Below are positions 25,709 through 34,953 of a stretch of 64,000 bases of DNA, in pieces. The stretch is taken from NCBI RefSeq assembly GCF_036195045.1, contig NZ_CP108100.1, forward strand, positions 2,790,001-2,854,000. Direction: 5' to 3'. This stretch comes from Streptomyces sp. NBC_00236. Lineage in GTDB: Bacteria > Actinomycetota > Actinomycetes > Streptomycetales > Streptomycetaceae. Made by a program: the position numbers and the translations under genes. Under the pieces are notes generated by a model. It was not told the origin of the DNA. It saw only the letters and a list, made by a program, of their open reading frames with translations, and did no database searches. Positions within the stretch are counted from its first letter, which is position 1. Every line of letters starts with the position of its first letter.

Positions 25709-27037
25709 TCAGCCGATCACCTTGTCGATCTGCTCCGTTGCCGCGTCCCACGCCTTGTCGGGGTCGGTTCCGCGCTGCTCCATGTTGTTGATCTGGGTGG
25801 AGATGGCCTGCTTGATGTCCGCGTCCTTCGGGCCGATGACGGCCTCGGGGATGGACTTGGCCTCATCGGCGTAGATCTCGCCGATCGGCGCGTCGCTGAA
25901 GTACGGGAGCTTGCCGGTCTTCACGTCGGCCAGCTCGTACGCGCCCTTGTTGGACGGGAAGAGGCCGACGGCCTTGAAGACGGCGGCCTGCTGCTCGGGG
26001 GCGGTCAGCCACTTCACGAGCTTGCCGGCCTCCTCGACGTTCTTGCCCGACGTGGGCACACCGAGGAACGATCCGCCCCAGTTGGCGGCAGACGAACCCG
26101 GGGCGGTGGTGATGTCCCACTTGCCCTTGTTGGCGTCACCGGCGTTCACCGAGATCTGGGCGGCCATCCAGGCCGGGCAGACGACGGTGGCCATCGTGCT
26201 CTTGCGCAGAGCGGCCTTCCACGGGTCACTGAACTGTGCGAGGCCCTGGGTCAGCCCCTTGTCCGCGGCCTCGGCCGACAGGTTCCACCCCTGCTTGACG
26301 CTGGCGCTCTCCTTGTAGATCGCCTTGCCGCTCGCGTCGTAGTACTGCTCCGGGTTCGAGCTGACGACAGCGTTGTACATCGCGCTGGCGGAGTCCATGA
26401 AGTAGGTGTCCTTGGGCGCCTTCTTCTTGAACTCCTCACCCAGCTTGAGGTAGTCCTCCCAGCCCCCGGCGATCTTCGCGGCGACTTCCTTGCGGTCGGT
26501 CGGCAGGCCGGCCTTCTTGAAGAGCTCGGTGTTGTAGCAGAGCGACATCGGGCCGATGTCGGTACCCGCGCCGATCACCTTGCCGTCCTTGGAGGTGGCC
26601 TGCTTCTCCTTCCAGGACACCCACTCGTTGACGTCGATGACCTTGCTCAGGTCGGCGAACTTGTCCGCCTGCGTGTCGACGAGCTCCTTGATGCGTCCGA
26701 CCTCGAGGCCGTGGACGTCGGCCAGACCACTGCCCGAGTTCAGCTGCTGGAGCAGCTTGGGGTAGTAGTCCTCCTCCTTGGCGGTGGTCTCTTCCTTCAC
26801 CGTGATGTTCGGGTGCAGCTCGTGGTACTTCTCGAAGAGACCGGCTTCCTTGTAGCCGAACTGCCCGAAGTCCGCGACGGTCAGCGTGATCTTCCCGTTC
26901 GCGTCGGAGGACGTGTCGTCCGACGAGTCGGAGTCGCTGCTGCAGCCGGTCAGCAACAGCGCCGTGGCTGTCAGGCCCGTGGTGGCCAGAACCGCGACTC
27001 TGCGGCTCCGACCGGCGGCGGTGCGGGTGATACGCAT
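25709..27037 (-). CDS. cebE: CebE, cellobiose/cellotriose-binding lipoprotein
   Basis: A 442-residue extracellular solute-binding protein (family 1). The start ATG 27037 follows AAGGAGTAGTGGA. The signal peptide ends in the lipobox LLLTGC followed by a Ser/Asp-rich linker. The mature domain opens with ITLTVADFGQFGYKEAGLFE, as CebE does. It delivers cello-oligosaccharides to CebFG. In plant pathogens such as S. scabiei, CebE also senses wall-derived oligomers. It is the first gene of the operon and has a CebR box 130 bases upstream. Confidence 0.95.
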   Translation of the reverse strand: MRITRTAAGRSRRVAVLATTGLTATALLLTGCSSDSDSSDDTSSDANGKITLTVADFGQFGYKEAGLFEKYHELHPNITVKEETTAKEEDYYPKLLQQLNSGSGLADVHGLEVGRIKELVDTQADKFADLSKVIDVNEWVSWKEKQATSKDGKVIGAGTDIGPMSLCYNTELFKKAGLPTDRKEVAAKIAGGWEDYLKLGEEFKKKAPKDTYFMDSASAMYNAVVSSNPEQYYDASGKAIYKESASVKQGWNLSAEAADKGLTQGLAQFSDPWKAALRKSTMATVVCPAWMAAQISVNAGDANKGKWDITTAPGSSAANWGGSFLGVPTSGKNVEEAGKLVKWLTAPEQQAAVFKAVGLFPSNKGAYELADVKTGKLPYFSDAPIGEIYADEAKSIPEAVIGPKDADIKQAISTQINNMEQRGTDPDKAWDAATEQIDKVIG

Positions 27038-27166
27038 TCCACTACTCCTTGTTCCAGGGTGGGACTGGCTCACTGCTTGGCATACGCGCTGGTGAGTGCG
27101 GGTGCCAGATGGTTCAGGGGGGAGGACACGGGCAGTGCCGTTCGCGCGAAAAAACCTCTTGCGATG

Positions 27167-27180
27167 TGGGAGCGCTCCCA
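27167..27180. promoter_or_regulatory. CebR operator upstream of cebE
   Basis: TGGGAGCGCTCCCA, perfect palindrome, 130 bases before the cebE start. This is the main operator of the cebEFG-bglC operon. The following bases to 27714 (about 530) hold no gene I can support; short open frames there lack ribosome sites and codon bias. Confidence 0.95.
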
Positions 27181-27714
27181 TGCGTCGATGTCGGAAGGTT
27201 GCTGCCTGGGAGGGGTGGGTGTCAAGAGTTGAAGGCGCTTCCGTTGCGCGAGCGTGTCCTGCAAGTCACGAGACCGTGTCCGGCCGAAGGCTTGCCAAAG
27301 CACGCAACCAAGGGAAGCGGACGAAGCGATTCCCGAATTCCCGCAGGTGACAGCCCTGTTGGCAGTCGATCTTGAAGCCTGCGCCGGCAGGCGGGGCCGA
27401 TTGCGCCGGTTTTCCGGCACACCCCGGAAACACCCCCCGCCACCCCCGATTCTCGCGACGGCGCCCGCCGGAAGGTGAACGGGATGTCGCACCCAGGGGC
27501 CACCCAGACCCACCCCCGCGTTCTTTCCCCGAAGCCGAGCGCCGGACGGTGGCCGGGAAAGCGGCCCGGCCGATGACCGAACAACGCCCCCCGAGGGGCC
27601 GTTGCACCCCCATACGGCACCGGCGAACCTGACATGCCGACCCTCGCGCACTCTGTTAATTTCACCCTTATGCGCCTAATGATCACTTCTGTCGCCCAAG
27701 GCGGGTGACGCCGG

Positions 27715-28830
27715 ATGGGAGTAGTCCGCGACCATCCCGAACTTGCTCTCTTCCTCTGTCTGTCCCTCGGCTATCTCGTGGGCAAGATCCGCGTCGGCCC
27801 GATCACGCTCGGCGGGATCTGCGGCACCCTGATCGTCTCGCTGCTGATCGGCACCCGGCACGTGAGCGTGAACGACGACGTCAAGACGGTCTTCTTCGCG
27901 CTGTTCATCTTCTCGCTCGGCTATCTGGCCGGGCCTCAGTTCTTCGCCAACCTCAACCGCAAGAGCCTTCGCTTCTTCGCCCTGTGCCTGATCGAACTGG
28001 TCTGTGTGCTCGGCATCGCCTTCGGCCTGGCCAAGGCGTTCGACCTCGATGTGGGCACCGCCTCGGGCATCCTGGCGGGCGCGGCGACCGAGTCCGCCGT
28101 GGTCGGTACGGCCACCGAGGCCATCGGCAGGCTCGATGACCTGACCGCCGCCCAGATCACCCAGTACCAGGGGCACGTCGCCACCGCGTACACCGTCTGC
28201 TACCTCTTCGGCCTGGTCACCATCGTGCTCTACACCAGCCAGATCATGCCGATGCTGCTGCGCATCAACCTGGCGGACGCCTCGCGCGAACTCTGGGAGA
28301 AGATGCGCGGCGGCGTCCACGGCCTGGAGTCCGACGAGCGCGAGGCGCTGCCCAGGACGGTCGGCCGCACCTTCCTGGTGACCACGGCGGACGGCCGCAG
28401 CGTGGGCGAGCTGGAGGCCTCCCTGGGGGGGGCGTCGTCACGGTGGAGGGCGTCAAGCGCGGCAGTGTGCTGCTGGACCCCTCCCCCGATCTGGAGCTGA
28501 CCCTGAGCGACCTGGTCCAACTGGTGGGCCGGCGGCGCGGGATTCATCGCGGCCGGCCGGGTGATCGGCCCGGAGACCCCGGCCGTGCCCGGTCTCGACA
28601 CCCCGCTGGCCACCCGCCAGGTCGCGGTCACCGAGAAGGCCACCGCCGGGTCGACCATCGCCGAGCTGGAGCGGGACCACCACGAGTTCCGCCGGGACGG
28701 CGTGTACATCACGGATGTGCTGCGCAACGACCAGCACCTGCCCGCCTCGGCCGAGACACAGGTGGAGCGCGGCGACGTGCTGACCCTGGTGGGTGCCCGC
28801 GCGGGCCTCAACAAGCTCGTCGCGAAGATC
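27715..28830 (+). pseudogene. aspT: aspT remnant: aspartate/alanine antiporter, frameshifted and truncated
   Basis: The frame from ATG 27715 encodes the first five membrane helices of an AspT/YidE-type antiporter (ELALFLCLSLGYLVGKIRVG, GILAGAATESAVVGTATEA) and the start of a TrkA-C domain. At the G8 run 28425-28432 the homologous reading moves to another frame (VVTVEGVKRGSVLLDPSPDL), and at about 28528-28540 it returns to the first (GFIAAGRVIGPETPAVPG...). An in-frame TGA at 28504 would stop the original frame. After AGLNKLVAKI at 28830 the antiporter sequence ends. The second membrane half (about 180 residues) is missing and an aspartate decarboxylase tail begins. AspT exchanges aspartate for alanine, generating proton motive force with AspD. 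Confidence 0.82.
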
Positions 28831-29111
28831 GCGAGCTGGACCTGCTGGCCGAGGCGGAACGCACCCTGGGCAAGGAGTTCGCCGACTACCTGGAGCAGAA
28901 CTACGAGCCGGTCGACCCGTTGTTCCGGCTGGCCGAGCAGACGTCCGTGGTGCTGCTGAACGGCGGCGGTTTCGACGGACCGGAGTGGTTGGTCCGCGTC
29001 TCCCTGGCCAATCTGGACGACCTCGACTACCTGAAGATCGGCCACCAGCTGCGGGCGATCTTCGACGAGTACGCGCAGGAGTGGCGGGCCTCGGGGCCCG
29101 GGGCCGCGTAG
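28831..29111 (+). pseudogene. aspD: aspD remnant: C terminus of aspartate 4-decarboxylase
   Basis: The last ~92 codons resemble the C-terminal tail of L-aspartate beta-decarboxylase (AspD/AsdA): LAEAERTLGKEFADYLEQ, then LFRLAEQTSVVLLNGGGF and RVSLANLDDLDYLKIG. The PLP-binding core is absent. The fragment is joined in a different frame directly to the broken aspT, so it is best explained by a deletion within an aspT-aspD operon. No start codon or ribosome site precedes it. I rely on family memory for the match; an alignment would settle it. Confidence 0.72.
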
Positions 29112-29137
29112 GACCCCTCGTCCGGAGGCCGGGCCGG

Positions 29138-29842
29138 TCAGGCGGCGCGCAGGCGGTCCAGGGTGTGCTGGAGCTCCGCCTGGGCGGCCCGGCCCGCGGA
29201 CTCCGCGTCACCGGCCACCACGGCGGTGACGAGCGCCCGGTGCTGCGCGTCACCGTGGTGCGGGTCGCCGCGGCGCAGCCCGAGCAGGTCCACGAGGTCG
29301 ATCAGGGCCTGCCGCAGTACGGGGGCGAACTCGGCGAAGAGATCGGTGAGTACGGGGTTGTGGGCGGCCGCCACGACCGTCCGGTGCAGGGCGATGTCCG
29401 CGTCCACGAACGCGGCGTCGTCCGGCCCTGCGCCCGCCTCCCGCCTGGCCGCGAGCGCCGCGTCCAGGGCGATCAGGTCCTCGTCGGTGCGGCGCCGGGC
29501 GGCGAGGCGGGCGGCCTGGACCTCGATGAGCATGCGGACCTCGTAGACGTCGGTGACCGCGGCCCGCCGGAGCCTGACCGGCCACTCCTCCGCCTCGTGG
29601 TCGGCGATGACGAAGACGCCGGCGCCCTGGCGGGACCGGAGCAGCCCGAGCGTGGCGAGCGTGCGCACCGCCTCGCGCACGGTGGAGCGGCCCACGCCCA
29701 GCGTCTTGGCGAGTGTGGTCTCGCCGGGGATCTTCGTGCCGACCGGCCAGTGCCCCTCGGTGATCTGCGCGCGCAGATGACGTGTGGCCTGTTCGACCAG
29801 GGGGCTGGGGTGGAGCGGGCCGAGCGAGGACACGGGATTCAC
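29138..29842 (-). CDS. GntR/FadR-family (FCD) transcriptional regulator
   Basis: The 234-residue protein has an N-terminal GntR winged helix (ETTLAKTLGVGRSTVREAVRTLATLGLLRSRQG) and a helical FCD effector domain with DADIALHRTVVAAAHNPVL and a metal-type His/Asp pattern. Two starts are possible: GTG 29842, or GTG 29833 which is better spaced from AGGTG. Ligand is unknown; FCD proteins often sense carboxylic acids. It diverges from the leuA leader region and faces the aspT/aspD remnant, so it may once have controlled either. Confidence 0.9.
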   Translation of the reverse strand: MNPVSSLGPLHPSPLVEQATRHLRAQITEGHWPVGTKIPGETTLAKTLGVGRSTVREAVRTLATLGLLRSRQGAGVFVIADHEAEEWPVRLRRAAVTDVYEVRMLIEVQAARLAARRRTDEDLIALDAALAARREAGAGPDDAAFVDADIALHRTVVAAAHNPVLTDLFAEFAPVLRQALIDLVDLLGLRRGDPHHGDAQHRALVTAVVAGDAESAGRAAQAELQHTLDRLRAA

Positions 29843-29850
29843 CTGTCAGG

Positions 29851-29880
29851 TTGTCTGAGGACTTGTTTTGTGGCTAGTGT
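29851..29880 (+). promoter_or_regulatory. promoter of the leuA leader transcript
   Basis: TTGTCT (29851-29856), 18 bases of spacer and TAGTGT (29875-29880) form a sigma-HrdB-like promoter. The predicted start of transcription is about 7-8 bases downstream, at or near the leader-peptide ATG 29888, so the leader may be translated from a leaderless mRNA. The region also contains the divergent GntR gene's control sequences. Confidence 0.6.
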
Positions 29881-29887
29881 ACTGATC

Positions 29888-29935
29888 ATGACGTACGGCG
29901 GTCTCCTCCTTCTCGGCTGCCGCGGCGGGGCCTGA
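29888..29935 (+). CDS. leuA leader peptide
   Basis: A 15-residue open frame reads [15 protein letters not shown] and contains four consecutive Leu codons (29903-29914: CTC CTC CTT CTC). It lies just before alternative hairpins and 74 bases before leuA. This is the standard design of a leucine-sensing attenuator: ribosomes short of charged tRNA-Leu stall at the Leu codons. There is no ribosome site, so leaderless translation is likely. Leader peptides are known before leucine and isoleucine genes in actinomycetes. Confidence 0.8.
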   Translation: MTYGGLLLLGCRGGA

Positions 29936-29964
29936 AGCGATCGGCACCCCGCCGCGGGGTGCCG
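29920..29964 (+). terminator. leuA attenuator: alternative antiterminator and terminator hairpins
   Basis: Terminator: 29942-29951 pairs with 29955-29964 (10 bp, 3-base loop). Antiterminator: CCGCGGCGGGG at 29920-29930 is perfectly complementary to CCCCGCCGCGG at 29947-29957 (11 bp) and would disrupt the terminator. The 29920 segment lies 5 bases after the Leu codons and overlaps the end of the leader frame, so a ribosome reaching the stop codon covers it and allows termination. The geometry is that of ribosome-mediated attenuation. There is no U-tract. Confidence 0.78.
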
Positions 29965-30008
29965 TGCTGTGCCGGTCGCATCCGGCGATGCGAAACGAGA
30001 CCGCGTTC

Positions 30009-31793
30009 ATGTCCGAGCTCACGTCCGAGTCCCCGTCCGACGTCATGTCACCGATGCACGGCTTCCCCACGATCTGCACGCCCCGCGGGCCCGTACCCGA
30101 GGCCTCGCCCCGCTGGAACCCGCAACGCTCCAGCTCGATGCCCTCGCACCGCTACCGGCCGGCGTTCGACCGCGTCGACATTCCGCTGACCGGCCGGAGC
30201 TGGCCGCAGGCCCGTATCGACCGCGCGCCCCTCTGGGTCCCCGTCGACCTGCGCGACGGGAACCAGGCCCTGGCCGAACCGATGGACACCCCGCGCAAGC
30301 GCCGGATGTTCGATCTGCTCGTCTCGATGGGCTACAAGGAGATCGAGATCGGCTACCCCTCCGCCAGCCGCACCGACTTCGGCTTCGTGCGGCATCTGGC
30401 GGAGAGCGGGGCCGTGCCCGACGACGTGACCGTGGTCGTCTTCACCCCGGCCAAGGCCGAGCTGATCGAGCGGACCTTCGAGTCCGTCGCGGGGATGGAC
30501 CGGGTGGTCGTCCACCTCTACATCCCGACGGCGCCGGTCTGGCGCGACGTCGTCCTCGGCCGCAGCCGGGCCGAGGTGCACGGCGTGGTGCTGGACGCCG
30601 CGCGGCAGATGGACCGGCTGGCGCGGGCCAGGCCCGGGACGGACATCCGGTTCGAGTTCTCGCCCGAGGTCTTCATCCTGACCGAGCCCGACTACGTGCT
30701 GGAGATCTGCAACAGCCTCACCGGGCTCTGGGACGCCTCTCCTGACCGGCCGGTCATCCACAACCTGCCGGCCACGGTGGAGATCGCGACGCCGAACGTG
30801 TACGCGGACCAGATCGAGTACATGCACCGCCATCTGGACCGGCGCGACTCCGTCATCCTCTCCGTCCACCCGCACAACGACCGCGGTACGGGCGTGGCCT
30901 GCGCGGAGCTCGCCGTGCTGGCGGGGGCGCAGCGGGTGGAGGGCTGCCTGTTCGGCAACGGGGAGCGCACCGGCAACGTCGACCTGGTCAACCTGGCGCT
31001 CAACCTGCACGCCCAGGGTGTCGACCCGATGATCGACTTCTCGGACATCGACGAGATCCGCCGCACGGTCGAGCACTGCAACCGGCTGCCGGTGCCGCCA
31101 CGCCATCCGTACGGCGGCGACCTGGTGTACACCGCGTTCTCGGGCACCCACCAGGACGCGATCAGCAAGGGGTTCGCGCATCACGCCGCCGGCGGTTCGG
31201 AGCTGTGGTCGGTGCCCTACCTGCCGATCGACCCGGCGGACGTGGGGCGTACGTACGAGGCGGTCATCCGGGTCAACAGCCAGTCCGGCAAGGGCGGCAT
31301 CGCCCACCTGCTGCGGAGCAACCACGAGGTGGACCTGCCGGCCCGGATGCGGGCGGACTTCTCCCGCACGGTGCAGGACGCGACGGACGACAGCGGTCTG
31401 GAGGCCACGCCGAAGGACCTGTGGGACCTGTTCGACGCGACGTATCTGGCCCCCGGCAGGGACGGTTCGGCCGCCCTGGCCTCCTGGTCGACGGACGACG
31501 GCCCGGCCGGTGAGTACCGCTTCGTCTGCACACTGCGGGTGGACGGGCGCGAGGGCGATTACGAGGGCAGGGGCAGCGGTGCGGTGTCCGCGTTCACGGA
31601 CGCGCTGGAGGGTGCCGGGGTGAAGGTCGCGGTCCTCGACTTCGCGGAGCACGGGGCCGCCGGAGGGCCGGTCACGGCGTACGCGGAATGCCGGGTCGGC
31701 GAGCAGGTCCGCTGGGGCGCGGGCCAGGACGCGTCGGGCGTGGCCGCGTCGGTGGCGGCGGTGCTGTCGGCGGTGAACCGGGCCCGGGCGTAA
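30009..31793 (+). CDS. leuA: 2-isopropylmalate synthase
   Basis: Condenses acetyl-CoA with 2-oxoisovalerate in the first committed step of leucine synthesis. The 594-residue protein belongs to the long (LeuA type 2) group. The catalytic HMGL barrel has [36 protein letters not shown] (metal-binding HxH) and [18 protein letters not shown]. The C-terminal LeuA regulatory domain (about 470-594, starting near [12 protein letters not shown]) for leucine feedback is present. ATG 30009 is one of several possible starts in an unusual ~45-residue N-terminal extension; ATG 30051 is an alternative. It is preceded by a leucine attenuator. It may be a second copy beside another leuA elsewhere, which the window cannot show. 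Confidence 0.94.
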   Translation: MSELTSESPSDVMSPMHGFPTICTPRGPVPEASPRWNPQRSSSMPSHRYRPAFDRVDIPLTGRSWPQARIDRAPLWVPVDLRDGNQALAEPMDTPRKRRMFDLLVSMGYKEIEIGYPSASRTDFGFVRHLAESGAVPDDVTVVVFTPAKAELIERTFESVAGMDRVVVHLYIPTAPVWRDVVLGRSRAEVHGVVLDAARQMDRLARARPGTDIRFEFSPEVFILTEPDYVLEICNSLTGLWDASPDRPVIHNLPATVEIATPNVYADQIEYMHRHLDRRDSVILSVHPHNDRGTGVACAELAVLAGAQRVEGCLFGNGERTGNVDLVNLALNLHAQGVDPMIDFSDIDEIRRTVEHCNRLPVPPRHPYGGDLVYTAFSGTHQDAISKGFAHHAAGGSELWSVPYLPIDPADVGRTYEAVIRVNSQSGKGGIAHLLRSNHEVDLPARMRADFSRTVQDATDDSGLEATPKDLWDLFDATYLAPGRDGSAALASWSTDDGPAGEYRFVCTLRVDGREGDYEGRGSGAVSAFTDALEGAGVKVAVLDFAEHGAAGGPVTAYAECRVGEQVRWGAGQDASGVAASVAAVLSAVNRARA

Positions 31794-31897
31794 CGCCGGA
31801 CCGCCCCTGCGGACAAAGGGGCGCGCACCCCGGCCGGGTGGGGGGAGTGTGGGGGCCGGCCGGGATGCACGGGCGGGGGAAATCGGCTGCTGGGTTA

Positions 31898-33373
31898 CTA
31901 CTTGTACGCGCCGAACGCCTTCGTGAAGGCGAGCGGCTCCTGCGCGATGGAACTGCACGAGGCGTCCGCGGACGGCTTCGGTCCGCCCGCGCACGCCTTG
32001 TCCCGGGTTCCCGACCACATGGCCAGCCAGGCGAGGCCCTTCTCCTTGGCGAAGGTCACCAGCTGGGTGGCGTCCTCCACCTTGAAGATCTCCGTGGCCA
32101 CGTCGTTCACGCCGATCATCGGCGTGACGGCCACGGTCTTCCACGCGTCCGCGTCGGAGAGCCCCAGCACCCCCTTGATCTGGGCCTGGGTGGCCGTCGC
32201 CGCCTGGATGGCGTACGCGCCCATGTCGCCGCTGTACGAGGCGCCGTAGTCCATCGCCATGACGTTGACCGCCCCGACGTCCACGCCGTTCTTCTTCGCG
32301 TCGGCGATCAGGTCCACGCCGGGCTGGGTCAGGCCCTCGGGCATCACCGGCAGGGTGAAGGAGACGTCCAGGCCGGGATGGGACTTCTGGAGCAGGGCGA
32401 TGGCCTGGGAGCGGCGGGAGTTGGCCGCCGTGTCGGGCAGCGCCCCGCCCTCGATGTCGAAGTCGACCTTGGTCAGCTTGTAGGTGTCGACGACCTTGCC
32501 GTACGCCGCCGCCAGGTCGGTGGCCGAGGCGCAGTTCAGTGCCAGCTCGGATCCGGAGGCGCCGCCGAAGGAGACCCGGACGTCCCCGCCCGCCGAGCGC
32601 AGGGCGCCGATCTGGGAGGCGACGTGGTCGTCACCGAGTCCGGTGACCCCGCCCCAGAGCGGGGCGCAGCTGCCGCCGGAGGTGATGAAGGCGAGGGTGA
32701 ACTGCTTCACGCCGGTCCTGGTGGCGGTGTCGACCAGGTCGAACGCCGGGTAGAGCGAGGTGTCGACGTACGGCGCGAAGCCCGCACCGTTCGCCGTGCC
32801 GCCGCCGCTGTCGGTCTCGGTGGGCTTCGGCGTGGGGGTCGGCGTGGCGGTCTCGCTGGGCTGCTGTGTGGGGGTGGCGGTCGGGGTGGGGGTCGCCGTC
32901 TCGGTGGGGCGGCCGCTCGGTTCCGGTGTCGCGCCGGTGTCGACGGAGCACGCGGTGTCGTCGATGAGGCAGCCGGTGGGGTCGGCGGCCGTGCCGTCGG
33001 AGCTGGTGACGAAGCCGACGGTGACGGAAGCGCCGGGCGCGAGCTCCTTGTTCCAGCTCGCCGGTTTCACGGTGACGTGGCTGCCGCTGACCGTGTGCTC
33101 GCCGTTCCACAGGGAGCTGATCCTCGTGCCCGCCGGCAGGTCGAATTCGAGCGTCCAGCCGGACTTGGCGGTGCCGGTGTCGTTGGTGACGACGTACTGC
33201 CCGGTGTATCCACCGGTCCAGCCACTGGTCCTCGTGTACGCGGCGCCGACCGCCGCCGCCTGGGCCGTGCCGGTGAGGGCGAAGACCGTGCCGCCGATCA
33301 CGGCCGCGGCGACGACCGCGCCGATCGCCTTGGTCCTGGTGCTCGCCTTGCGCCGGTGCGTGCTGGTGCCCAT
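31898..33373 (-). CDS. secreted GH18 chitinase-like protein with cellulose/chitin-binding module
   Basis: A 491-residue secreted protein from ATG 33373 (AGGAACGCG upstream). A signal peptide ends at about residue 40 (TGTAQAAA). An Ig-like carbohydrate-binding module (CBM2-like, WTGGYTGQYVVTNDTGT... SLWNGEHTVSG) reaches about 125. A Thr/Pro linker (150-190) leads to the GH18 barrel. The active-site strand is KVDFDIEGG with Glu308; the family DGxDxDxE is reduced to TKVDFDIE, so the first Asp and Gly are replaced while the catalytic Glu and preceding Asp remain. It is probably a chitinase or chitin-binding enzyme. No clear DasR site is seen upstream. Confidence 0.9.
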   Translation of the reverse strand: MGTSTHRRKASTRTKAIGAVVAAAVIGGTVFALTGTAQAAAVGAAYTRTSGWTGGYTGQYVVTNDTGTAKSGWTLEFDLPAGTRISSLWNGEHTVSGSHVTVKPASWNKELAPGASVTVGFVTSSDGTAADPTGCLIDDTACSVDTGATPEPSGRPTETATPTPTATPTQQPSETATPTPTPKPTETDSGGGTANGAGFAPYVDTSLYPAFDLVDTATRTGVKQFTLAFITSGGSCAPLWGGVTGLGDDHVASQIGALRSAGGDVRVSFGGASGSELALNCASATDLAAAYGKVVDTYKLTKVDFDIEGGALPDTAANSRRSQAIALLQKSHPGLDVSFTLPVMPEGLTQPGVDLIADAKKNGVDVGAVNVMAMDYGASYSGDMGAYAIQAATATQAQIKGVLGLSDADAWKTVAVTPMIGVNDVATEIFKVEDATQLVTFAKEKGLAWLAMWSGTRDKACAGGPKPSADASCSSIAQEPLAFTKAFGAYK

Positions 33374-33501
33374 CGCGTTCCTGCCTCGTCGTACGGATGT
33401 GGGGATGCGGGAGCACGCTAGCCGCACCGAATCCGACAAAGGGCATGAACCGGACTGGAGTTGATGTTCTTAGGGTTGGCTTAAGGAGCGCATCGGCCGC
33501 A

Positions 33502-34953
33502 CTAAAGGTTCGGGCCCGCGCCGGAGCGGAACCGGGGCCTTCCGGTGCGTCCGGTCACACCTCGTCGCGGCCGTCCCACCCGGTGGCCGCGCCCGCGCCG
33601 CTGCGGCCGCTGCCCGTCGAGCCCGATCCAGATGCGCACCTCCGTGCCGCCGAGCACCGAGCGCCCGATCCGCACGTCGCCGCCGGTGGACTCGGCGACC
33701 CGGCGGACGATGTCAAGGCCCAGTCCGGTCGAGCCCACCGCCCCCCGTGCCCCGCCGCGGCCGCTGCCGCCGCGTGCCAGTGCGGCCTTCGGGTCGGCTA
33801 TGCCTCCGCCGGCGTCCGAGACGAGCACGATCACCGCGTCGCCGCTGTGGTGGACGTCGACGGCGAAGGCGGTGCCCTCCGCGGTGTGCCGGAAGACGTT
33901 GCCGAGCAACGCGTCGAGCGCGGCGGCCAGTTCGGGCCTGGCGACCGGGATGCGTACCGTACGGTCGACTCCCGCGAGGCGCACCTCGCGGCCCTCGTCC
34001 TCCGCGAGCGCGGACCAGAAGTCCATCCGTTCACGGATCACCTCGGAGGCGTCGCAGCCGGCCCCGGGCCCGCCGTTCTGCCCCTGGGTCTGGGGGCGCT
34101 GTTCCCGGGCGGTCCTGATGATCGTGTCGACCTCGCGCTCCAGCTGCTGGACGGCCGCCCTGGTCTGCTCGGCCGCCGGGCCCTCGCCGAGCGAGGCGGC
34201 GTTGAGCCGGAGCACGGTGAGCGGGGTGCGCAGCCGGTGCGAGAGGTCGGCGGCCAGTTCGCGCTCGTTGGCCAGGAGCTGGACGACCTGGTCGGCCATG
34301 GAGTTGAACGCGGCTGCGGCGGACCGCAGTTCGGTCGGCCCCTCCTCCGGCACCCGGGTGCCGAGCCGCCCCTCCCCCAGGTCCTGGGCGGCGCCCGCCA
34401 GGCGGCGGGCAGGTTCCACCATGCGCACGCCCAGCCGGTCGGCCACCGCGACCGAGCCGACGATGAGCGCGATGCCGACGCCGGCCAGCATCAGCCAGGC
34501 GGTGGCGACCCCGTTGGAGACCTCGTCCTCGGGTACGAACACCTCGACGACGGCGATGCCTCCGGAGCCGAGCGCGGTCGGCTGGAGCAGCGCGGAGCCG
34601 CCCCTCACCTCGGTGATGGAGGCGCGCCCCGACTCCCGTACCGTCTCCAGGTCCTTGCGGGTCGCGCGCCGGCTGCCGATCTCCACCGCCACGCCGCCGG
34701 TCTCGTCGGACGCCGGGATGTGGACGGCCATCCTGCCCGCGGCCCCGGGTTCGGTGGTGAGCACGGCCCTCTGGAGCTGGGCGCGGTCGGTGGTGATGGA
34801 GAGGGAGGGTCCGATCGTCGCGGCCTGCCGTTCGGCGTCGGTGAACGCGCGGTCGCGCGCCATCTCCTTGACGACGAGGCCGAGCGGTACGGCGAACGCG
34901 ACCACGACCATCGCGGTGACGGCCAGGCAGACCTTGACCAGGGCCCATCTCAT
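33502..34953 (-). CDS. two-component sensor histidine kinase
   Basis: A 483-residue membrane kinase: helix 1 (about 8-28), a ~120-residue extracytoplasmic sensor, helix 2 (about 152-172), HAMP, HisKA with His239 in DLSHRLRTPL, and an HATPase domain with N box (ALLGNVFRH), G1 (DAGGGI) and G2 (GSTGLGLDIV). The C-terminal ~35 residues are Arg/Gly-rich. Its ATG overlaps the regulator's stop as ATGA, so both are co-translated. The signal is unknown. Confidence 0.94.
   Translation of the reverse strand: MRWALVKVCLAVTAMVVVAFAVPLGLVVKEMARDRAFTDAERQAATIGPSLSITTDRAQLQRAVLTTEPGAAGRMAVHIPASDETGGVAVEIGSRRATRKDLETVRESGRASITEVRGGSALLQPTALGSGGIAVVEVFVPEDEVSNGVATAWLMLAGVGIALIVGSVAVADRLGVRMVEPARRLAGAAQDLGEGRLGTRVPEEGPTELRSAAAAFNSMADQVVQLLANERELAADLSHRLRTPLTVLRLNAASLGEGPAAEQTRAAVQQLEREVDTIIRTAREQRPQTQGQNGGPGAGCDASEVIRERMDFWSALAEDEGREVRLAGVDRTVRIPVARPELAAALDALLGNVFRHTAEGTAFAVDVHHSGDAVIVLVSDAGGGIADPKAALARGGSGRGGARGAVGSTGLGLDIVRRVAESTGGDVRIGRSVLGGTEVRIWIGLDGQRPQRRGRGHRVGRPRRGVTGRTGRPRFRSGAGPNL

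Noticed and set aside
28425..28432. Pure sequencing error in the G8 run as the full explanation of the aspT disruption
   Set aside because: It could explain one shift, but not the second shift near 28535 or the loss of the second membrane half and the abrupt join to a decarboxylase tail.
29843..30008. T-box riboswitch before leuA
   Set aside because: No T-box consensus or specifier-loop structure; the Leu-codon leader peptide with alternative hairpins explains the region better.
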